NCBI GenBank assembly: GCA_005777235.1
Contig: SXND01000237.1
Span: 1 to 35,689 of the forward strand
Length of the DNA: 35,689 nt
DNA from: Pseudomonadota bacterium
GTDB taxonomy: Bacteria > Tectomicrobia > Entotheonellia > Entotheonellales > Entotheonellaceae
Direction of reading: 5' to 3'
The position numbers were made by a program, and so were the translations under genes. Below the pieces are notes generated by a model that worked only from the letters and a program-made list of their open reading frames with translations, had not been told where the DNA came from and did no database searches. Shown one piece after another: positions 1 to 7,615 of this stretch (positions are counted from its first letter, which is position 1; each line of letters starts with the position of its first letter).

Positions 1-730
1 CTTGCCAAGATAGGGTCAGACGATTTGAAACCAAAATGGACTAAGGTGGCTTCAGTCAACAGCATGGGCGTGGCCCGGTGGCTCCTGGGACCTCACGGAG
101 GGCGCGCGACCCCTGGATAGGCCTCTGGCGCCAGGACTTGCTGCCGGTGGAGGCCATGCGGGGCGCGCGGCGCGAGGCGTTGGGCGCGATGGCGTTAGAA
201 CATACGCCGCGCTACGCAGTCTGCTTCTGGCCACAAGGAGGAGGCGCGTAACCCATAGCTGTGCAAGGTCTGTCTCCACTGGCAGTCCAAAACGTCACTT
301 TCATGGTCGAAGATCCACAAACTGGAAGTTGGCGCAGAGTCTCTGCAAGCGCTTGATGCCTTGGAGGAGCGCCTGCGCGCCGACCCGTTCGACCCTGAAG
401 CGGCCATCCGATTGGGATGCCCTCTCTGGTATCTTTCATGTCCGCTCAATCATGCGGCTTCCCGGTGTCGCAGGCGGCTCTCCTGGAGGGTTCTGCAGTC
501 TTGCTGACGCCGGTGTCCTTGCACCCCAGTTGGCCCATGTGCCGTCACCGACGCCTGTGTGCGCCGTGTACCGGCCGGGGCGCGCGGAAACATCCACGCG
601 TTACAACCCCCGACGCCAGCGCCCACCGGTTGGACGGCCGCACCGATCCGCCCGTCGCCACGGCCACCGACGGGGCGGCCACCGACGTCAAGAAGGTAGG
701 CTTCCACCGTAGTCGGACGTGGTTTGACTG
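1..730. other. Gene-poor left end with decayed coding fragments
   Basis: No complete gene is convincing here. Three stretches look like coding remnants. On the minus strand, 65 down to 1 starts ATG and reads MLLTEATLVHFGFKSSDPIL, running off the window; it has no good ribosome binding site. On the plus strand, 45-251 is open and ends in a segment with protein-like composition (LPVEAMRGARREALGAMALE). Also on the plus strand, 259-507 is open and contains LEVGAESLQALDALEERLRA, but it has no ATG start. I recognise none of them. The frame changes and missing starts suggest degraded genes. An 11-base direct repeat (CGGCCACCGAC) occurs twice near 660-690. Confidence 0.3.
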
Positions 731-750
731 ACAGCATTACTGTATGCTGT
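731..750. terminator. Hairpin, possible terminator
   Basis: A perfect 7 bp inverted repeat (ACAGCAT / ATGCTGT) encloses a 6-base loop. It lies about 50 bases beyond the stop of the minus-strand redoxin gene. There is no clear T-tract on either side, so terminator function is uncertain. Confidence 0.3.
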
Positions 751-773
751 GTCTCTTACGTCAAGAGCCGTGC

Positions 774-800
774 TAGGGGCGACCGACTGACCGTCCCTAC
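774..800. repeat. Degenerate copy of TAGGGGCGAC-type palindromic repeat
   Basis: TAGGGGCGAC is followed after a short spacer by GTCCCTAC. It resembles the perfect palindrome at 14388-14415 and is probably a diverged copy of the same dispersed repeat. Its right arm supplies the TAG stop codon (797-799) of the minus-strand redoxin gene, so the repeat overlaps the gene's 3' end. Confidence 0.5.
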
Positions 801-1369
801 GGTGCAGGAACTGACGCCGTAGCGCCCGCACGCGCCAGCGCACTGGCGACCGACGGCCCGTCGTAGCTATAATCCGTCCGGCAGCGTTGCATCATGGCGC
901 GCATGTCCTGACGGAGTTCGTCCACGGTGGGGCGCCCTACAAACCACCAACCATTGTAGATCTTGTGAATGGTGAGATCGGGCAGCAGCGCAAACGTATA
1001 GGGTAACGCCACCATGCCGCCCTTAAAATCGGGATCGACGACTTCGGCCATATCGAGGGCGATAATCGCCTGGTGTTCGTAGTCACTCAGAAAGGTAAAC
1101 GTGGCGCCGAGGCCAACGCGAAAGGCATCGGTGAGCTCTGGCGGATCCGTACTGACCACAGCGAGATGGCAATAATTTACTCGCAGGTCATCTTCTAAGG
1201 CCATGAGGTGCCGCACCTGGCACGCACATTTTGGTCACCAATAGCCACGGTAAAAACTCAAAATGAACGGAAAACCGTGGGCAAATTCGGACAACTTGAT
1301 CGGTTGCTTGCGGTGATCCTGCAGAACCAGATCAGGAAAACGCTTGCCAATGACGAGATCGGGGTGCAT
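797..1369 (-). CDS. Selenocysteine-containing peroxiredoxin-like redoxin (in-frame TGA = Sec45)
   Basis: This is an AhpC/TSA-type thioredoxin-fold protein, expected to reduce peroxides or act as a thiol oxidoreductase. Reading from ATG 1369 gives 190 residues if the in-frame TGA at 1237-1235 is decoded as selenocysteine. The N-terminal part has the usual redoxin opening (IGKRFPDLVLQD, KLSEF) and beta strand FILSFYRGYW. The TGA follows at once, then PKCACQVRHL. So U45 sits exactly where the WCPxC cysteine of peroxiredoxin-like proteins lies, with C48 and C50 nearby. The fold continues normally (LAVVSTDPP, FLSDYE, PYTFALLPD) to TAG 799-797. GGAGGG lies 7 bases before ATG 1369; the ATG at 1375 is too close to it. 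A conventional call would begin at the internal TTG near 1216 and lose the active site. Alternatives are a nonsense mutation or sequencing error, but the Cys-to-Sec position and intact flanks argue against both. Confidence 0.9.
1201..1237 (-). promoter_or_regulatory. Candidate bacterial SECIS element
   Basis: Immediately 3' of the TGA the mRNA can fold into a hairpin. The lower stem is CCA plus UG pairing with CAUGG, with three bulged As, followed by an internal loop. The upper stem is GUGCC/GGCAC with the six-base loop AGGUGC, 17-22 nt after the UGA. Bacterial SelB-binding SECIS elements lie just after the UGA and have a small apical loop with a GU-containing guanine-rich face; the E. coli fdhF loop is similar. 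The fold was drawn by hand, with no energy calculation. Confidence 0.6.
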
Positions 1370-1482
1370 AGACATTCCCTCCATTCAGGGCAGAGCGGGC
1401 GTGTTTGAACGTCGATCTTACTGCGTGCGGCCTGGGGACGCAAGACCAGGCTAGCGCACCAGGTGGAAAGGAGACACACCAG

Positions 1483-1989
1483 ATGCCGAATGCTGCAGAC
1501 GAGATTGTGGTCATTGTCGACGACGAGAACCAGGTCGTGGGATCAGCACCACGACGCGAGATGCGGGCACAACGCCTGCCGCATCGCAGTACGTACATTC
1601 TCGTATTTAATGCGCAGGGGGAGCTCTATGTGCAGAAACGCACGATGACCAAGGATGTCTTCCCAGGCTACTACGATCCCGCTGCCGGGGGGGTGGTGCT
1701 AGCGGGGGAAAGCTATGACGAGAGCGCCCAACGGGAGCTTTTTGAAGAGATGGGCATTCGTGACGTGCCCTTGACGCCGTTGTTCATCTTTTACTTTACA
1801 GATGAGCAGACACGCGTCTGGGGTGGCGTCTATTCCTGTGTCTATGATGGCGACCTCGTCTTGCAGCCCGAGGAGGTCGAGAGTGGGGAGTTTCTCTCCG
1901 TGGAGGAGATCCTGCGGCGCGCGCACGTGGAGCCGTACACGCCTGACGGCCTCTATGTTTTACAACGCTATCTGCAACAGACTACGTGA
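1483..1989 (+). CDS. yfcD: NUDIX hydrolase, YfcD-like
   Basis: A 168-residue NUDIX hydrolase that should cleave a nucleoside-diphosphate-linked substrate; YfcD-type enzymes have no firmly assigned substrate. The NUDIX box is perfect: G70, E76, R84-E85, E88-E89 and G91 match the GX5EX7REUXEEXGU pattern. The upstream segment STYILVFNAQGELYVQKR is typical of the YfcD and IPP-isomerase-like branch. ATG 1483 was chosen because AAGGAG lies about 10 bases upstream and the product then matches family length; an in-frame start at 1405 would add an unlikely tail. It is transcribed away from the seleno-redoxin gene, with 113 bases between the two starts, so they may share a regulatory region. Confidence 0.85.
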   Translation: MPNAADEIVVIVDDENQVVGSAPRREMRAQRLPHRSTYILVFNAQGELYVQKRTMTKDVFPGYYDPAAGGVVLAGESYDESAQRELFEEMGIRDVPLTPLFIFYFTDEQTRVWGGVYSCVYDGDLVLQPEEVESGEFLSVEEILRRAHVEPYTPDGLYVLQRYLQQTT

Positions 1990-2118
1990 TGTGGCAGATC
2001 CTGTTATACTGCCAGGATACATCCGCCCCGCGACAGAAGACGTTGGCACGCGGGAGAGGGGCTGGTGTGCCCCCAGCGTTCCTCAAGACACTCGTAGCAA
2101 GCGACTGGGATAGTGGCT

Positions 2119-4011
2119 ATGACACAACCTGCTCTCCGTTGGTGGCAGCGCCTGAGTATCCGCATGGTCACGGCGTTTGTGCTGGTGACGATGTTCGCCG
2201 TGGGCTTAGCCGCCTGGGTCATGACCTATGGTCTGCACAACGTCCCGCTGTTGGGGCGTCTCGACGCTATGCGCAGTATCCAGGGATTGTCCACTCTGCT
2301 GGAAGAAGTCGTCAGTTCCAAACTCCTCAACCTCACACGCGCTGGGGTTTTGCTCATTGATCCGACGCTGCAAGCGGAGGTCCAGCGCACGGCGGATCCT
2401 ACCTCCGCGGCCTATCAGCGCTTGCAGGCCACACTCATCTCCATCCGCGAAGCGGGGGAATTGACCACGCCCGTCTACACCCTGGCGGATTATCGCCCGA
2501 CGACACAGCAGGCCAGGGTGGTCGCGGTCAGCGATGCGGATGACACGCTGCAGGCCGGGACCGTACTCACGGTCGGTCCCGAGGTCGCCCAAGTGTTAGA
2601 ATGGACGCTTGGTGACGGCTTTGCCCGCTCCTCACCGATTTATTGGAAGTGGAGTGCGCAACGCCAGAAGCGCGAACCCTGGCTCACCGCCTTTGCCGCC
2701 ATTCTCGATAGCACGGGTAGTGTCATCGCGGTCGTGGCCGTGGAGCACCAGGGGGCACTCTTTACCTACTGGTTTGAGGCGCTGGGCTTGGCGATTATCC
2801 TGGCGTGTGTCGGTGGTGGACTGCTGGCCACGATGGTGGCGATTGCGGCCACCTGGCATGTGACGCGCCCGATTCGGGCCCTGATCGCCGGGGTGACGCG
2901 CGTGGCAGCAGGCAACCTGCATGTCGAGGTGCCGGTGCATTCGAGCGACGAAATGGGCCGGCTGACGGGGGCCTTCAATGACATGGTCGAGGGACTGCGT
3001 GAGCGCGAGCGCATTCGTACCACCTTTGGCCGGTACGTGTCTCCCGAAGTGGCCGCCACGTTGCTGGCCTCACCGGAAGGGCTGCGCTTTGGCGGGGAAA
3101 AGCGTGAGGTGACGGTCTTGATGTCTGATCTGCGCGGCTACACGCACTTTGCTGAGCAGGGCGATCCCGCCTGGGTGATGGCTATCCTGAATGACTTCCT
3201 GGCGCGCATGGCCGACATTATCATCGCCTATGGTGGCACCATCAATGAGTTTATCGGCGATGCCATTTTTGCGGTGTACGGTGCGCCCATTGCCCACGCC
3301 AACCATGCCGAGCGCGCCGCCGCGTCAGCCCTGGCCATGCAGCGCGCCATGGTAGAACTCAACGAGGCCAATGCAGCGCAGGGGCGGCCACGTTTTGAGA
3401 TGGGGATTGGCCTGAATACGGGCGAAGCGGTGGTGGGGAATATCGGTTCGGAGCAGCGCGCCAAGTACGCCGTGGTCGGCGCCGCGGTCAATCTCGCGGC
3501 CCGCGTGGAAGGGTGCACGGTGGGCGGGCAGGTCTTTGTCAGTCCTGCCACCTATGCACGACTTGGGGACTTGGCGGATGTGGCACCACCCGTGCCGGTG
3601 GAAGTCAAAGGCATTGCTGAGCCGTTGCTCTTATACGAACTGCGTGGGATCGGCGGCCAGTTTGCTCAGCGCCTCCCCGAAACGGATGTGGCCCTCGACC
3701 GCCAGGTGGAGGTGGCGCTGCCCTGTGCCTGTTGGGTGATTGACGGCAAGGTCGTCAGCCGGGAAACGATCCACGGGACGGTGCTCCGGCTCGGTATGCG
3801 TCAGATTGACATGCAGTGTGAGACGGTGGTTCGCCCTCTGACCAATGTGCGCTTACGGCTGACATATCCAGGACTCGAGCACACGTCAGGGGATCTCTAT
3901 GGCAAGGTGCTCGACGCCGCGCACCCGACCAGCGCCGGGGTGCTACACATTCGCCTGACATCAGTGGATAGCACAGATCAAAAAATTCTTGAAGGCTTGC
4001 TCAGCCCGTAG
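2119..4011 (+). CDS. Membrane class III adenylate/guanylate cyclase with HAMP domain
   Basis: About 630 residues, predicted to make cAMP or cGMP at the inner membrane in response to an external signal. Order: TM1 (about 15-38), a periplasmic sensor of about 180 residues, TM2 (about 218-248), HAMP (about 248-293), class III catalytic domain (about 325-500), and a C-terminal 110-residue domain that looks weakly PilZ-like without a clear RxxxR or DxSxxG motif. Metal aspartates are D337 (SDLRGYT) and D381 (FIGD). N458 and R462 (VNLAAR) fit the transition-state pair. The residues that specify base are unusual: E377 where adenylate cyclases have Lys, and A451 where they have Asp or Thr. Substrate is therefore open. 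There is no strong ribosome binding site; GTG 2113 is an alternative start. Confidence 0.85.
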   Translation: MTQPALRWWQRLSIRMVTAFVLVTMFAVGLAAWVMTYGLHNVPLLGRLDAMRSIQGLSTLLEEVVSSKLLNLTRAGVLLIDPTLQAEVQRTADPTSAAYQRLQATLISIREAGELTTPVYTLADYRPTTQQARVVAVSDADDTLQAGTVLTVGPEVAQVLEWTLGDGFARSSPIYWKWSAQRQKREPWLTAFAAILDSTGSVIAVVAVEHQGALFTYWFEALGLAIILACVGGGLLATMVAIAATWHVTRPIRALIAGVTRVAAGNLHVEVPVHSSDEMGRLTGAFNDMVEGLRERERIRTTFGRYVSPEVAATLLASPEGLRFGGEKREVTVLMSDLRGYTHFAEQGDPAWVMAILNDFLARMADIIIAYGGTINEFIGDAIFAVYGAPIAHANHAERAAASALAMQRAMVELNEANAAQGRPRFEMGIGLNTGEAVVGNIGSEQRAKYAVVGAAVNLAARVEGCTVGGQVFVSPATYARLGDLADVAPPVPVEVKGIAEPLLLYELRGIGGQFAQRLPETDVALDRQVEVALPCACWVIDGKVVSRETIHGTVLRLGMRQIDMQCETVVRPLTNVRLRLTYPGLEHTSGDLYGKVLDAAHPTSAGVLHIRLTSVDSTDQKILEGLLSP

Positions 4012-4018
4012 TATCTGT

Positions 4019-5185
4019 ATGCCGAAAATATACCTGCTGTCCTTCCTGAGCCTCCTGTGTACCCTGTGTCTTCTGGAGGGAGGATTCTATGGTTTCTGGT
4101 GGTGCCTGCCAACGCACTGGTACTACACCCCTCCCACGCGTGAGGCGTTCCTGCGCTATCTGACGGGTGAGATCGATTGGACGCTGGGTTGGCGTGCGGA
4201 GCCTGAGGCCCTAGCGCCGGGGGGGTATCGTCTGGCCCCAGCCGGCGAAGGTTTGACGACACCGTGTGTGTCACTCTATGGTGACTCCTTCACCTTTGGC
4301 TATGAAGTCGCCCCAGAGTTTGCCTGGGGGAATCTCCTGACCGCGCGCTTGGGCTGTCGGGTGGATAATTACGGTGTGGCAGGCTATGGCACCGATCAGG
4401 CGTATCTCGCTTTTCAGCAGCACCATCGGCACGGCAGCGACGCGGCGCCGGTGGTCATTTTGTCGCATCTCAGCGAGAATATCGTGCGCAACATCACCCA
4501 GGATCTCGGCTTCATCTATCAGAACGTTCTAGCGTTGAAGCCACGCTTTGTCGTCGAGCCCGCCGGGGGGCTACGCCTGCTGCCTCTCCCACGCCTCGCG
4601 CCGCACGACTATGAGGCCTACCGCCGTGATCTGGGCCAATTCTTTCCCGCCGACTCTCTGCTGCCGGGCCATAGCCGCCTGGCCAAACGGCGGGTCTTTT
4701 TCCCGTATATGCTCAGTGTGCCGTTACTCTTCACTTATAAGCGGCTCTACGCCTCCTTGCTGTTCTATGCCAGCACGCGTCCACCCTGGTTTGCGGAATT
4801 GTATGACCCGGCGCACCCCTCGCAGGCCCTGCAGATTACGCGCGACATTCTGCGGCAGTTTGGGTACGAGGCACGGCAGCATGGCAAGCGCCCCCTCATC
4901 TTCGTGATTCCCACCGCACGTGACTTGTTGTATTTTCAACGCACGCAGCAGTGGAGCTACACTCCGCTGCTCACCCAGTTACATACCCATGGGGAGGTCG
5001 AGGCGGTGAATCTCGGACCGCTGTTGCTCGCCAAGGTCCATGACGGCGCTCTCTGCGCCGCGTTCTGCACCAATGCCCTGACCCGGAGCGGGCATTACAC
5101 GGTGCAGGGCAACAAGCTTCTGGCCGAGGTCGCATGGGATATTTTGCGAGGATATGGCCGTGTGCCCGGCGCGAACCAGGAATAA
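4019..5185 (+). CDS. SGNH/GDSL hydrolase family protein, membrane-anchored
   Basis: A 388-residue protein with an N-terminal hydrophobic segment (IYLLSFLSLLCTLCLLEG) that should serve as a signal anchor. An SGNH-type esterase or acyl-transfer domain follows. Block I is YGDSFTFG with nucleophile S90; block II is GVAGYGTDQ; the late histidine is H359 in SGHYTVQGN. The substrate is unknown; such anchored SGNH proteins often act on polysaccharide acyl groups. It starts 7 bases after the cyclase stop, so the two are probably co-transcribed and translation may be coupled. An in-frame start 30 bases earlier overlaps the cyclase and is less likely. Confidence 0.75.
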   Translation: MPKIYLLSFLSLLCTLCLLEGGFYGFWWCLPTHWYYTPPTREAFLRYLTGEIDWTLGWRAEPEALAPGGYRLAPAGEGLTTPCVSLYGDSFTFGYEVAPEFAWGNLLTARLGCRVDNYGVAGYGTDQAYLAFQQHHRHGSDAAPVVILSHLSENIVRNITQDLGFIYQNVLALKPRFVVEPAGGLRLLPLPRLAPHDYEAYRRDLGQFFPADSLLPGHSRLAKRRVFFPYMLSVPLLFTYKRLYASLLFYASTRPPWFAELYDPAHPSQALQITRDILRQFGYEARQHGKRPLIFVIPTARDLLYFQRTQQWSYTPLLTQLHTHGEVEAVNLGPLLLAKVHDGALCAAFCTNALTRSGHYTVQGNKLLAEVAWDILRGYGRVPGANQE

Positions 5186-5238
5186 CGCACTGTTGGCACG
5201 GCAATACCGCAGCGTGCTCTTCAGGAACCCCGGCAGCC

Positions 5239-5306
5239 GCCTGGCACGCGTGGCCTTCCGCTGCACGGGCGTGTCATCCACGGGCGCAAGCCCACAGGTG
5301 GTGAGG
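5239..5306 (+). promoter_or_regulatory. Shared leader element, copy A (before greA-like gene)
   Basis: This segment matches 11130-11202, upstream of the Fur-rubrerythrin gene. Shared blocks in order are GCCTGGCA, GCTGCxCGxGC, CATCCxCGGGC, AAGCCyACA and TGGTGAGG. The CGGGC...GCCC part folds as GGGC-GCAA-GCCC; copy B keeps the pairing with a G-T wobble and loop ATAA. The final GGTGAGG is the ribosome binding site, 6 bases before ATG 5313. It matches no riboswitch class I know. It could be an RNA regulator or a duplicated leader. Confidence 0.5.
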
Positions 5307-5312
5307 TGTCGC

Positions 5313-5792
5313 ATGAGTAACTTTTATACACGAGTATCGTACCGTCGGTTGGTGGATGAATTGCATAGACTGCGGGGCGAAGAGCTCCCGGCGGTCAGCC
5401 GTGCCAAACAAGTGGCCGCGGCGGAAGGCGATTTGAGTGAAAATACCGAGTACCACGCCAACCGCGAGCGTCTGGACATGCTGCAGCGGCGCATCTACGA
5501 AATCGAAGAGCAGCTACGCTCCCCACGTTTTATTGAGGAATTGCAGATTTCCTGTGAGCGGGTCTCCATCGGCACACGCGTCGTGTGTCTCGATCTACGG
5601 ACGCGCAAAGAAGTGGCGTATACCATTCTGGGACTGGCGGATGCGGTGCCGGAAAAGAACATTATTTCGTATCAATCACCCATGGCCCGTGGGTTGATCG
5701 GCAAAGTGCTGGACGACGAGGTCGCCATCAGCATCCCGGCTGGTCAGCGCCATCTGCGGATTGTGGAAATTCTCCGCTTTGACGAAGCATAG
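5313..5792 (+). CDS. greA: GreA/GreB family transcription elongation factor
   Basis: A 159-residue factor, the normal size for GreA. It is expected to insert its coiled coil into the RNA polymerase secondary channel and stimulate cleavage of backtracked RNA. The N-terminal coiled coil spans roughly 1-75 and carries the acidic tip motif GDLSENTEYH, with D40 and E43 as the catalytic pair. The C-terminal FKBP-like domain follows (about 80-157: VSIGTRVVCLDL, YQSPMARGLIGK). Many Gram-negative bacteria carry more than one Gre factor, so this may be a paralogue. ATG 5313 is preceded by GGTGAGG, the end of the shared leader element. Confidence 0.9.
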   Translation: MSNFYTRVSYRRLVDELHRLRGEELPAVSRAKQVAAAEGDLSENTEYHANRERLDMLQRRIYEIEEQLRSPRFIEELQISCERVSIGTRVVCLDLRTRKEVAYTILGLADAVPEKNIISYQSPMARGLIGKVLDDEVAISIPAGQRHLRIVEILRFDEA

Positions 5793-5869
5793 TGACCCAC
5801 GGTGCCAGAGCAGGCGCTATACGCAGACGATCATCTGGTAGTAGACAAATCATCACAGAAGGAGCCTCC

Positions 5870-6784
5870 ATGGCCACCCTGGACGTACGCAGTCCCAAAC
5901 TCCACGATCTGATTGCTCCCGACGCCGCTGATACCCGCATTGCCGGTGGCCTCGGGTTTACCGAGGGACCCGTGTGGCGCGGCGGCGCCCTGCTGTTTAG
6001 CGACATCCCCAACAAGCGCATCGTGCGCTGGCGGCGCTTGGCCGAGGGGCCAGAGCTGACCACGTATGCCACGGGGATGTCGAACGGCCTGACCTTGGAC
6101 CGCCAGGGCCAGGTGCTGGCGGCGGAGCACGATGGCCGCCGGGTAAGCCGTGTGGCGGACAATGGGACACGTGCGGCGCTCGCGGAGCGTTTTCAAGATA
6201 AACGCCTCAACAGCCCCAATGACATTGTGGTGAAGTCCGATGGCACGATCTACTTTACGGATCCCCCCTATGCCATCCAACCCAGTACCCCCGGCATGGC
6301 GCGCCCGGCGGGCTGGTGGACGGCACCCATTCCCGGCAAAGAGCAGCCGCACAATGGCGTGTATCGTCTGACAGCACAGGGGACACTCGACCTGCTGGTG
6401 ACCGACTTTGCCCTGCCCAATGGCCTGGCGTTCTCCCCGGATGAATCGGTGCTCTATGTCGATGATTCGGCCCACAAGCACATCCGCGCCTTTGACGTGC
6501 GCCCCGATGGCTCCCTGGCCAACAGCCGCATCCTGCTCGACATGGCGTCGGAGGACCCGGGCGTGCCGGATGGTCTCAAAGTCGACGCCCAGGGGAATGT
6601 GTTCTGCACGGGACCGGGTGGCGTGTGGGTGTGCAGCGCTGCCGGAGAATTCCTGGGACGGATTATTCTGCCGGAGCTCCCCGCCAATCTCGCTTGGGGC
6701 GAGGATGGCAGTGTGCTGTTCCTGACGGCGCGCACCAGCGTCTATCGTCTGGCCACACAGACCCGTGGTGTGCTGCTGGGCTAG
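5870..6784 (+). CDS. SMP-30/gluconolactonase family lactonase
   Basis: A 304-residue six-bladed beta-propeller hydrolase, predicted to open sugar lactones with a bound divalent metal. Metal and active-site residues expected for SMP-30 are visible: E32 (FTEGPVW), N117 (NSPND), N184 (LPNGLAF) and D198/D199 (YVDDS). There is no signal peptide, so it is probably cytoplasmic. ATG 5870 has AGAAGGAG at ideal spacing. It is followed by a large hairpin at 6789-6842. The physiological lactone cannot be told from sequence. Confidence 0.88.
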   Translation: MATLDVRSPKLHDLIAPDAADTRIAGGLGFTEGPVWRGGALLFSDIPNKRIVRWRRLAEGPELTTYATGMSNGLTLDRQGQVLAAEHDGRRVSRVADNGTRAALAERFQDKRLNSPNDIVVKSDGTIYFTDPPYAIQPSTPGMARPAGWWTAPIPGKEQPHNGVYRLTAQGTLDLLVTDFALPNGLAFSPDESVLYVDDSAHKHIRAFDVRPDGSLANSRILLDMASEDPGVPDGLKVDAQGNVFCTGPGGVWVCSAAGEFLGRIILPELPANLAWGEDGSVLFLTARTSVYRLATQTRGVLLG

Positions 6785-6788
6785 AGGT

Positions 6789-6842
6789 CCATGCCGTCTT
6801 CCTGTGCGGTCTACCTCCTCGCGAAGAGGTAGACTGGCATGG
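6789..6842 (+). terminator. Nested inverted repeat after the lactonase gene
   Basis: The inner arms GTCTACCTC (6809-6817) and GAGGTAGAC (6826-6834) are perfect with an 8-base loop. The outer arms CCATGCC (6789-6795) and GGCATGG (6836-6842) are also perfect. It begins 4 bases after the lactonase stop. No strong T-tract follows, so it could be a transcript-end stabiliser or a small palindromic repeat rather than a classical terminator. Confidence 0.5.
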
Positions 6843-6927
6843 ATTTCCACACACGTATGGCAAGCCACGTGCAGAGCCTTCCAACACAAGAGGCGATGTT
6901 CGCCAGTATAAGGAAGGAGAAGGGCCC

Positions 6928-7551
6928 ATGGTCACAAAAACCATGACACGACCTGTGTCCGCAGGGCACGCCGAGCCAGCTTGGGACGTAGCCCGCCTAT
7001 GGCCATCTCAGGGTGCCTGGAGTGAGGAGGACTATCTCTGGCTCACGGATCATACCCGGTATCTCGTGGAATTCACTGCCGGGCGTGTCGAGGTGCTGCC
7101 AATGCCGACGGAAGAACATCAACGTATTGTGCTCGCCCTCTACCGTGCTCTCTATGCTTACCTGGCAGCGCGGGGGACGGGTATTGTCCTGGTCGCTCCC
7201 CTGCGCGTGCGCCTGCGTGCTGGCCGGTACCGTGAACCGGATCTCCTGGTGCTGCTCTCTGCCGACGATGCGCGGCGGGGCAATCGGTTCTGGACCGGAG
7301 CGGATCTGGTGGTGGAAGTCGTCAGCCCCGATGACCCTAGGCGTGATCTGGTGCGCAAGCGCCGTGAGTATGCCCGCACTGGCATCGCAGAATACTGGAT
7401 CGTGAACCCGATCACCGAACAGATACACGTCTTGCGTCTCCAGGGCAAGGCCTACGTGACACACGGGACGTTCGCACGCGGTGCCATGGCCACCTCCGCC
7501 TTGCTCACGGATTATACTGTAGAAGTCAGCGTTATTCTGGATGCCGTATGA
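6928..7551 (+). CDS. Uma2 family (DUF820) endonuclease-fold protein
   Basis: A 207-residue protein of the Uma2/DUF820 family, which has a PD-(D/E)XK restriction-endonuclease fold and is often multicopy in cyanobacteria and environmental bacteria. Its function is generally unknown. The core is visible: EPDLLVL (D105), VVEVVSP (E130), then YARTGIAEYWIVNP. ATG 6928 has AAGGAGAAGG upstream; an in-frame extension into the hairpin region is unlikely. It stands alone between metabolic genes, which is usual for this family. Confidence 0.85.
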   Translation: MVTKTMTRPVSAGHAEPAWDVARLWPSQGAWSEEDYLWLTDHTRYLVEFTAGRVEVLPMPTEEHQRIVLALYRALYAYLAARGTGIVLVAPLRVRLRAGRYREPDLLVLLSADDARRGNRFWTGADLVVEVVSPDDPRRDLVRKRREYARTGIAEYWIVNPITEQIHVLRLQGKAYVTHGTFARGAMATSALLTDYTVEVSVILDAV

Positions 7552-7615
7552 GGCCGAACAGGTGTGCGGCCTCATTGTCGTTGTGCCCTGACACACTATA
7601 ACCTGAGGAGTTCCT

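Noticed and set aside
450..737. 95-codon minus-strand frame in the left end
   Set aside because: The start region (MLSVKPRPTTVEAYLLDVGG) looks protein-like, but the rest is low-quality and no ribosome binding site was found; it is better treated as part of the decayed region.
797..1216. Short 139-residue redoxin starting past the TGA
   Set aside because: It would lack the active site and the first beta strands, has no ribosome binding site, and the full frame through TGA reads as a complete family member.
5831..6889. 352-codon minus-strand frame opposite the lactonase
   Set aside because: Shadow of the SMP-30 gene; no ribosome binding site or motif.
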